A stretch of 12,479 bases of DNA from JBEKCP01 sp050014815 (GTDB lineage Bacteria; Planctomycetota; Planctomycetia; Pirellulales; Thermoguttaceae), in the NCBI GenBank assembly GCA_050014815.1, contig JBEKCP010000096.1, positions 1-12,479 on the forward strand. The letters are read 5' to 3'. This document shows, in pieces, positions 7,382 through 12,479 of the stretch. How positions within the stretch are numbered: the first letter of the stretch is position 1; each line of letters opens with the position of its first letter. The notes below the pieces were generated by a model that was given only the letters and a program-made list of their open reading frames with translations, did no database searches and had not been told where the DNA came from. The translations under genes were made by a program, and so were the position numbers.

Positions 7382-8212
7382 CTATTTCATATCCGCGACA
7401 CTGACCTTATCCATGTCGTCAAAGACCTGGTTCTCCCCGCCCATGCCCCAGACGAACCTGTACGATCCCGCGCCCACGCCCGAATGGATCGACCACTCCG
7501 GCGAAAGGGCCACCTGCTTTTCCCTGACGACGACATGCCTGGTTTCCGCCGGCTCGCCCATCATGTGGAAAACGACCCCGTCCGCGGGCAGGTCGAAATA
7601 ACAGTAGACTTCGGTCCTGCGGTCGTGCGTGTGCGGCGGAAACGTGTTCCAGACGCTGCCCTCGTGCAACTCGGTGAAGCCCATCACGAGCTGGCAACTG
7701 CGGATGCCGCCGGGGTGGATGTACTGGTGGATCGTGCGCCGGTTGGCGTCCTTCAGCGAACCCAATTCGATGTTGTTCGCCTTGTCGATTCCGGCGTGCG
7801 TCGTCGGGTAATCGGCGTGCGCCGGGTAGGAGACGAGGTAGAACTGGGCCGGCGTCTGCGCCGCATCGCCGGCGAAGCTGATCTCCCGGCTGCCGCGGCC
7901 GATGTAGAGGCATTCGCGCGGCGCCAGCTTGAAGACTGTGCCGTCCACCGTGATCGTCCCGGACGCGCCGAGATTGACGACGCCGGCTTCGCGGCGTTCG
8001 CAGAAGAACCTGCACGCCATCTCGCGCCCGGCCTCCAACGCCAGCGGCGCGGTCGTCGGCACGATGCCGCCCACGACGGCGCGGTCCACGTTGGTATAGG
8101 CCAGCTCCACGCGCCCGGGTTGGAACAGGCCCTCCAGCAGGAAATGCGATCGCAATTCCTCCGACGTCATGCGCCGGTAGTGTTGGCGGTCCGCAGTAGT
8201 GATGACTCTCAC
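7382..8212 (-). CDS. kduI: 5-dehydro-4-deoxy-D-glucuronate isomerase
   Basis: Isomerises 5-keto-4-deoxyuronate (DKI) to 2,5-diketo-3-deoxygluconate in the cytoplasm. It is a zinc-dependent cupin-like enzyme. The metal site is intact: PPHTHDRRTE supplies His194, His196 and Glu201, and SIHSG supplies His243. These match E. coli His196, His198, Glu203 and His245 with a constant offset of two. Other family blocks are NRRTIHQYIHP, FHMMGEPAETRH and the C-terminal WGMGGENQVFDDMD. The start is GTG at 8212, giving 276 residues against 278 in E. coli and the same spacing to the LRSHFL block. AAGGAGG (8219-8225) sits six bases upstream. The frame stays open upstream to an ATG at 8446, but that extension lies wholly inside the preceding gene and is rejected. 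One base separates the two genes, implying translational coupling. Confidence 0.96.
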   Translation of the reverse strand: MRVITTADRQHYRRMTSEELRSHFLLEGLFQPGRVELAYTNVDRAVVGGIVPTTAPLALEAGREMACRFFCERREAGVVNLGASGTITVDGTVFKLAPRECLYIGRGSREISFAGDAAQTPAQFYLVSYPAHADYPTTHAGIDKANNIELGSLKDANRRTIHQYIHPGGIRSCQLVMGFTELHEGSVWNTFPPHTHDRRTEVYCYFDLPADGVVFHMMGEPAETRHVVVREKQVALSPEWSIHSGVGAGSYRFVWGMGGENQVFDDMDKVSVADMK

Positions 8213-8213
8213 T

Positions 8214-10379
8214 TCATTCCTCCTTGACGGTGACCCGCAGCGGCGAGTTGAGGCGCGCAGCGAACGACTTGAGGTACGCGTTCCACGACGCGGCGGTCGG
8301 GAAGTCCGGCCCCTTGCTCCAGCCGGCGCCGGCGTAGTAGACGAAAGGCTCGCCGGGCTTCGATTCGACGAGCACGAGCGCGTGGCCGTCGGCTTGCTCG
8401 AACCGGCCGCCGCCGCCAACCGGCCAGACGAGCCCGACGGGGACATAACCGGGGCCGCCGCCTTCGCTGAATTCTTCCCAGACGCTCGCCCAGTTGTCTT
8501 CGTGCGCGACGATGCTGGCCTTGGTATGCACGAACAGGCCCGCCGCCGCGGCGAGCGGCTCGTTGCCGGCGTCGTAGCGGGACTCGAAGCGGTTCAGGTT
8601 CGAGCCGAGATCGAGCGACACGCGCTTGACTTCGGAAACCCGGCGGCCGCCGGCGTCCCACGGGGCGTACGTCAACTCGAACACGGCGCGGACCGGGCCT
8701 TCCGCGACAAGCTTCCACGTCTTGAAACACCGCGAGGCCCGCAGTTTGCCGTCCGACCAGATCGCCGTGCCGCCGCAACCGCGGCTCGCCCCGACGCGGT
8801 AATTGTCGGCCGACTTGCCGTCGTCGTGGTGGTAATCCTTGGGGGCGTCCTTGCGCCGGTACATCCGATTGACGACCGGTTCGCGCACGTGCTTGCACCA
8901 GACGTCCACGCCGCTGCCGGTGTTGTCTCCGTCCTGCTTCTGGAGCGCCGGGCCGTACATTCGGAACGCGATCCGGTCGCTCTCCCACGCGAAATCATCC
9001 AATCGCTCGGGCACGAACCGGGCGAACGTCCGCAGCGCCGGCGCCGGCAACTTCGCGGTGTCCACGCCGCTGAAGACGATGAACCGCTTCGTCTGCTTTG
9101 GAAGGAAGTCCGACTGGAAGAGTAGTTTGCCGTCGAGCGTCTGCGTCGCGAGCCAGCGCCCCGCCGCGGCGTCCATCACCGCGTTGCCCAGCGCGGCGTC
9201 GACCGAAACCGTCTCCTGCGGCCGGAACTGGTCGAGATCGCTGGCGACCGCGATCGTTTTGTGCGGAAGTTCCGCCAGCAAGAGCAGCCGGTATAGTTCG
9301 CTGCCCGCCAACAGAAACGCTCCAACGCCGTACACCTCGCCAAGTTCCCGGCTGAACTCCTTCGGGTCGGCGCCGATGGGCTGGACGTGCGTGAGTTTGC
9401 CGTCGGGCCCGACGCAGCCGGCCAGCGCCTTCCATGCCTTCCGAACCACCGGCTCGTAGGCGGCGCGGTCGAGCAGTCCTTGATTCACGCCCCACGCCAA
9501 GGCATAGGCAAAGAGCGAGGAACCGCTCGCCTCCTTCAATGGATAACTCGCCGGGTCGAGCAGGCTGGCGCGCCAGAGGCCGTCCGGCTGCCGGCACTTC
9601 GCCAGCGCCGCCGCCATTTCGCGGAACTGGGTCTCGAAAAGCGCGCGTTGCGGATGGCCTGCCGGCACGACTTGCAGCACGCGCACCAGGCCGCCCATCA
9701 CCCAGCCGTTGCCGCGGCTCCAGAAGACCTTTTTCCCGTTGGCCTCGCGTTTCTCGATGCAGCCGCCGTCGCGGAAGAAGAGATGTTCGTCCTTGTCGTA
9801 CAAGAACTTGCTCGTCACGTTCCATTCCCGGATCATGAAGTCCAGGTACTTCTTTTCGCCCGTCGCGGCGTAGAGGCGGGCCCAGGCCGGCGGCCCCATG
9901 AACAGCGCGTCGCACCACCACCACCGCATCGGCTCCGCCTTGTCTTCCCACGCGTGGATCGCCGGGCCGACCGGCCTTGCGTCGGGATGCGCCAGGAGCC
10001 AGTCGAATCGCTGCCGGATCGGCGCCAGCATCGCAGGGTCGCGGTAGAGATTGAACATCTCGCAGTACATTTGCCCGACGGCGTGGTCATCGGCGTGGTA
10101 GACCCGCTCGCCGAGTTCCCATCGGTTCTGTTGCCCGACCTCCATCATCGCCGCGCGGAACTTCGGGTCCGGCGACAAATCGCCGAGCGCCATCATACCG
10201 TTATAGAACGTGGCCTGCGTCCAATCGGCGGCCGAATGCTTGCTCGGATGGGCCAGTTGCCAGTCTGCCGCCCGTTGCATCAGCAGCAGCACGTCCTCGG
10301 GCCGGGGCGGATCCGCCGCTTGCAGGCCGGTATCCAGAAGCCCAACCAGAAGAACCGCGAGTCCGATTGAATGGCGCAT
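8214..10379 (-). CDS. Exported GH105 unsaturated uronyl hydrolase fused to DUF4861
   Basis: Hydrolyses terminal unsaturated uronic acid residues left by polysaccharide lyases, probably from pectin or rhamnogalacturonan, outside the cytoplasm. Residues 1-21 are a signal peptide (cleavage near LQA). Residues about 25-370 are a GH105 alpha/alpha barrel. DDHAVGQ (97-103) and RWWWCDALFMGP (152-163, Asp157 as likely catalytic acid, matching the YteR motif) are present, as are SRGNGW (221-226) and GEVYGVGAFLLAGSEL (347-362). Residues about 375-721 match DUF4861: DDFAWESDRIAFRMYGPA, SGVDVWCKHVREPVVNRMY, YHHDDGKSADNYRVG and RGCGGTAIW. The DUF4861 role is not settled; it may bind or cleave a uronide. 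Of two ATGs, the one at 10379 is preferred because GGAGGA (10384-10389) lies just ahead of it; the ATG at 10391 overlaps that site. It is the second gene of the uronate operon. Confidence 0.92.
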   Translation of the reverse strand: MRHSIGLAVLLVGLLDTGLQAADPPRPEDVLLLMQRAADWQLAHPSKHSAADWTQATFYNGMMALGDLSPDPKFRAAMMEVGQQNRWELGERVYHADDHAVGQMYCEMFNLYRDPAMLAPIRQRFDWLLAHPDARPVGPAIHAWEDKAEPMRWWWCDALFMGPPAWARLYAATGEKKYLDFMIREWNVTSKFLYDKDEHLFFRDGGCIEKREANGKKVFWSRGNGWVMGGLVRVLQVVPAGHPQRALFETQFREMAAALAKCRQPDGLWRASLLDPASYPLKEASGSSLFAYALAWGVNQGLLDRAAYEPVVRKAWKALAGCVGPDGKLTHVQPIGADPKEFSRELGEVYGVGAFLLAGSELYRLLLLAELPHKTIAVASDLDQFRPQETVSVDAALGNAVMDAAAGRWLATQTLDGKLLFQSDFLPKQTKRFIVFSGVDTAKLPAPALRTFARFVPERLDDFAWESDRIAFRMYGPALQKQDGDNTGSGVDVWCKHVREPVVNRMYRRKDAPKDYHHDDGKSADNYRVGASRGCGGTAIWSDGKLRASRCFKTWKLVAEGPVRAVFELTYAPWDAGGRRVSEVKRVSLDLGSNLNRFESRYDAGNEPLAAAAGLFVHTKASIVAHEDNWASVWEEFSEGGGPGYVPVGLVWPVGGGGRFEQADGHALVLVESKPGEPFVYYAGAGWSKGPDFPTAASWNAYLKSFAARLNSPLRVTVKEE

Positions 10380-10383
10380 TGTG

Positions 10384-10389
10384 TCCTCC
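10384..10389 (-). promoter_or_regulatory. Ribosome binding site deciding the GH105 start
   Basis: GGAGGA on the minus strand, four bases before the ATG at 10379. It overlaps the upstream in-frame ATG at 10391, which therefore has no usable site of its own. This shortens the protein by four residues and leaves a clean signal peptide beginning MRHSIG. Confidence 0.75.
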
Positions 10390-10408
10390 ATCGCACTAGC
10401 CTTGCGAT

Positions 10409-10423
10409 GATCGATGTTCGATC
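10409..10423. other. Short inverted repeat between the transporter and GH105 genes
   Basis: GATCGA-TGT-TCGATC has perfect six-base arms and a three-base loop. It begins one base past the transporter stop codon, in the 45-base gap before the GH105 gene. It could shape mRNA processing between the two genes. No T-tract follows, so it is not a terminator. Confidence 0.3.
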
Positions 10424-10424
10424 T

Positions 10425-11849
10425 TCACGACTCGATTTTCATGGCGTCCAGACGGGGCAAAATGAGGTGCATGCTCGCCAGGGCCACCAGGTAGGCCGCG
10501 GACGGAATCAGGAGCGGAATGTGGTAGTCGTTGTTGGTCGCCTTGAGGATGTACCCGTCGATCACCGGGAGCAACATGCCGCCGATGGCCCCGACCGTGC
10601 CGCCGATCCCCACGACCGAGCTCACGGCCTGCCGCGGCACGGTGTCGGAGACCACGGTGAACAAGTTGGCGGAGAAGCCCTGATGGGCGGCCGCGGCCAG
10701 TCCGATCAGCCCCACGGCGACCCAAAGATTGCTCGTATCCGCGGCCAGGAAGATCGGCACCACGCAGAGCGCGCAGATGAGCAGCGCGGTCTTGCGGGAC
10801 CGGTTGACCGTCCAGCCGATCTTGATCAGCCGCGAGGACAGCCAGCCGCCGGCGATGCTGCCGACGTCGGCCATCAGGTAGATCGTCACCAGCGGCAGGC
10901 CGATGTGCTGGATGTCCAGGCCGTGTTTCTCCTGGAAGAAACCGGGCAGCCAGATCAAGTAGAACCACCAGCAAGGGTCGAGGAGCAGCTTGGGCAGCGC
11001 GAACGCCCAGGTCTGGCGACGGCCCAGCAGCGGCCACCAGCGCATCCGCCGGCCGCTTTCCGGGCCGTCGCAGCGAATGCAGGCCAACTCGGCGGCCGAG
11101 ACGCGGGCATGCCGGTCCGGCGCGCGGTAGTTCGCCATCCAGAAAGCCACCCAGACCAGGCTCATCAGGCCGGTTGCATAAAACGCCGCCTGCCAACCCA
11201 GTGCCGCGGCGATCAAGGGCACGGCCAACGGCGCGGCAATCGCCCCCACGTTGCTGCCGGCGTTGAAAATGCCCGTCGCCAAGGCCCGCTCGCGCTTGGG
11301 AAACCACTCGCTCACGGCCTTGATCGAGCCGGGGAAATTGCCCGCCTCGCTGAAGGCCAGCAGGAACCGCGCCGCGGCAAAAGCCGCCACGGTCGTCGCA
11401 ACAGCCACGCCGGTCGCCGAGGAACCGCACCAGCCCAAGAGCGTGGCGAACCATCCGGGAAACTCGATTTCAAGCTGTGCCGCGGCGGGAATACTCCCGA
11501 TGAGCCCATGCGCAACGGAAACCACGCTCCAAACCAGGAACGCGAAGAAGAGTCCCCGCCGCACGCCGATGCGATCGATGAGTCCGCCGACAAACAGAAA
11601 ACCCAGCGCATAACCGGCCGAAAAGCACGAGCTGACCAGCCCGTAGTCCACCTTGTTCCAGCCAAGCTGCCCCATCAGGAAATCCTTCTGGAGCACCCCC
11701 AAAATACCGCGGTCGACATAGATGATCGTCGTGGCGCAGAACAGCAGCGCGCAAATGACCCAGCGGTAGTGGGTCATGCCGGGCTTTTTCGGGCCGGCTT
11801 GGGGCGGCTCGATGGCGGGCGATGGAAACTCTGGCGGGGACCCCGGCAT
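10425..11849 (-). CDS. MFS transporter, ACS family, hexuronate/unsaturated uronate type
   Basis: An inner-membrane major facilitator with about 12 hydrophobic segments, probably a proton symporter for a uronate-type acid. The A-motif reads GGLIDRIGVRRG (88-99). RFLLAFSEAGNFPGSIKAVSEWFP (161-183) and RERALATGIFNAGSNVGA (187-204) are the anion:cation symporter (ExuT/GudP-like) signature. Compared with ExuT, the segment between the third and fourth helices (about 113-150) is about 30 residues longer. From context the substrate is likely the unsaturated galacturonate or DKI released by the exported GH105. The start is ATG at 11849 without a clear Shine-Dalgarno; ATG at 11777 (MTHYRW) would remove a 24-residue proline-rich cytoplasmic tail and is a real alternative. 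It is the first gene of the operon. Confidence 0.88.
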   Translation of the reverse strand: MPGSPPEFPSPAIEPPQAGPKKPGMTHYRWVICALLFCATTIIYVDRGILGVLQKDFLMGQLGWNKVDYGLVSSCFSAGYALGFLFVGGLIDRIGVRRGLFFAFLVWSVVSVAHGLIGSIPAAAQLEIEFPGWFATLLGWCGSSATGVAVATTVAAFAAARFLLAFSEAGNFPGSIKAVSEWFPKRERALATGIFNAGSNVGAIAAPLAVPLIAAALGWQAAFYATGLMSLVWVAFWMANYRAPDRHARVSAAELACIRCDGPESGRRMRWWPLLGRRQTWAFALPKLLLDPCWWFYLIWLPGFFQEKHGLDIQHIGLPLVTIYLMADVGSIAGGWLSSRLIKIGWTVNRSRKTALLICALCVVPIFLAADTSNLWVAVGLIGLAAAAHQGFSANLFTVVSDTVPRQAVSSVVGIGGTVGAIGGMLLPVIDGYILKATNNDYHIPLLIPSAAYLVALASMHLILPRLDAMKIES

Positions 11850-11875
11850 ATAATCACCATTGGAATGAATGCCTT

Positions 11876-11904
11876 ACGATAGTCTCTCCGTTTGGAAGAG
11901 TCAA
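11876..11904 (-). promoter_or_regulatory. Candidate promoter of the uronate operon
   Basis: On the minus strand, TTGACT (11899-11904, 5 of 6 to the sigma70 -35 consensus) is followed after exactly 17 bases by TATCGT (11876-11881, 4 of 6 to the -10). Transcription would begin near 11869, leaving a leader of about 20 bases before the transporter ATG at 11849. It lies in the 75-base gap between the fibronectin-domain gene and the transporter, the only place for an operon promoter. No clear operator or terminator was seen in this gap. Confidence 0.55.
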
Positions 11905-11924
11905 TATCCTGATCCTGCGGAGCA

Positions 11925-12479
11925 TTACCGCTTCGCGGCGGGGCGGGGGACGACCACCGGCGCGGTCGGCGGGCTGGCGCTGCCGCCGTCCCGGGCGTCG
12001 ACGGCCACCACGCGATACGTCAGGCCCTTGCCCGGCGGGGCGGAGAAGTCGACCCAGACCGGCGGGTTGCCCTCGCTGCGGTCGATCTGGGGCGGGCGGT
12101 AGGCGATCGGCGTCCACGTCTTGCCGTCGTCCAGGCTGCGCTCGATCCGGAAGCCGACCTCGTTGTCGGCCGCGTCGGTCCAACCGACCTGGACCGCGTC
12201 ATCTTCGTAGAGCGCGGCGCGGACGCCCGTGGGCGCGGCCGGCTTGCCTTGAGGCAGGTTCTCGCCCCCTTTGCCTTGGACGCCCTTCGACTTGTTGGCC
12301 ACATAAACCGCGTCCAACTCCGGGTGGGCGTTCGACGCGCCGACCGAGCCGGGCGTCTCGTTCCATGCGATCAAGAGGCCCTGCACGGGGACCGCCCAAC
12401 TGAGGATATACCCCCTGCCGTTGCCGGCGCCGCTGCCGTCATTGTGGGTGATGGCCCAGCCGTTGACGTGCGTGCCGCC
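11925..12479 (-). CDS. C-terminal part of a fibronectin type III domain protein (cut by right edge)
   Basis: The frame is open to the right edge, so the N-terminus is missing; 184 residues are visible. The last about 100 residues form a fibronectin type III domain: PAAPTGVRAALYEDDAVQ, VGWTDAADNEVGFRIERS, GKTWTPIA and LTYRVVAVDARDGGSASPP. The residues before it (GGTHVNGWAITHNDGSGAG, then SWAVPVQGLLIAWNETPG) are beta-rich and glycine-rich but I cannot assign them to a family. A linker rich in Lys and Gly (KSKGVQGKGGENLPQGKPA) joins the two. Fibronectin domains of this kind usually sit at the end of secreted or surface enzymes, so the missing part could be catalytic. It ends in TAA, 75 bases before the transporter gene. 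Confidence 0.8.
   Translation of the reverse strand, partial: GGTHVNGWAITHNDGSGAGNGRGYILSWAVPVQGLLIAWNETPGSVGASNAHPELDAVYVANKSKGVQGKGGENLPQGKPAAPTGVRAALYEDDAVQVGWTDAADNEVGFRIERSLDDGKTWTPIAYRPPQIDRSEGNPPVWVDFSAPPGKGLTYRVVAVDARDGGSASPPTAPVVVPRPAAKR

Noticed and set aside
8213..8446. An upstream extension of kduI to an ATG at 8446, giving 354 residues.
   Set aside because: The extra residues overlap the GH105-DUF4861 gene completely, are Arg/Ser-rich low complexity, and the GTG at 8212 has a strong ribosome site and gives the expected KduI length.

Overview
The window is GC-rich (about two-thirds G+C) and every gene I can support lies on the minus strand. It looks like a chromosomal segment of a planctomycete or close relative. 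The reasons are the large exported PQQ-like propeller protein fused to a methyltransferase-like domain, the GspG-like prepilin protein, the kdsB/pyrG neighbourhood, the GH105-DUF4861 protein and abundant short GC-rich palindromes. KdsB implies a Gram-negative-type envelope with KDO. This placement is an inference from gene content, not from a marker gene.

Left part (1-3215), reading leftward as transcribed: a GspG-like pseudopilin, then kdsB (CMP-KDO synthetase), then a small conserved hypothetical gene, then pyrG (CTP synthase, cut by the left edge). PyrG makes the CTP that KdsB uses. The kdsB-pyrG spacing is disturbed: the roughly 95-bp pyrG leader, including its -10-like box and start codon, is present a second time upstream (1667-1761 versus 1072-1167), and the hypothetical gene sits between the copies. 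The end of kdsB carries a heptanucleotide repeat that adds an unusual repetitive tail to the protein, and its 5' region carries overlapping AT-rich inverted repeats around a -10-like hexamer.

Central and right part (3494-11849) is probably one five-gene operon transcribed leftward from a good promoter at 11876-11904: an ACS-family MFS hexuronate-type transporter, an exported GH105 unsaturated uronyl hydrolase fused to DUF4861, kduI, kduD, and a 1009-residue exported methyltransferase-like/double PQQ-propeller protein. The logic is that lyase-generated unsaturated uronides are hydrolysed outside the cytoplasm by GH105. The freed unsaturated uronate (which rearranges to 5-keto-4-deoxyuronate, DKI) enters through the MFS transporter, and KduI and KduD convert it to 2-keto-3-deoxygluconate. 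The lyase, KDG kinase and KDPG aldolase are not in the window. The role of the propeller protein in the pathway is unknown.

Right edge (11925-12479): the C-terminal part of a separate protein with a fibronectin type III domain. I saw no tRNA, rRNA, CRISPR array, insertion sequence or transposase. Long open frames on the plus strand are antisense shadows of the GC-rich minus-strand genes.
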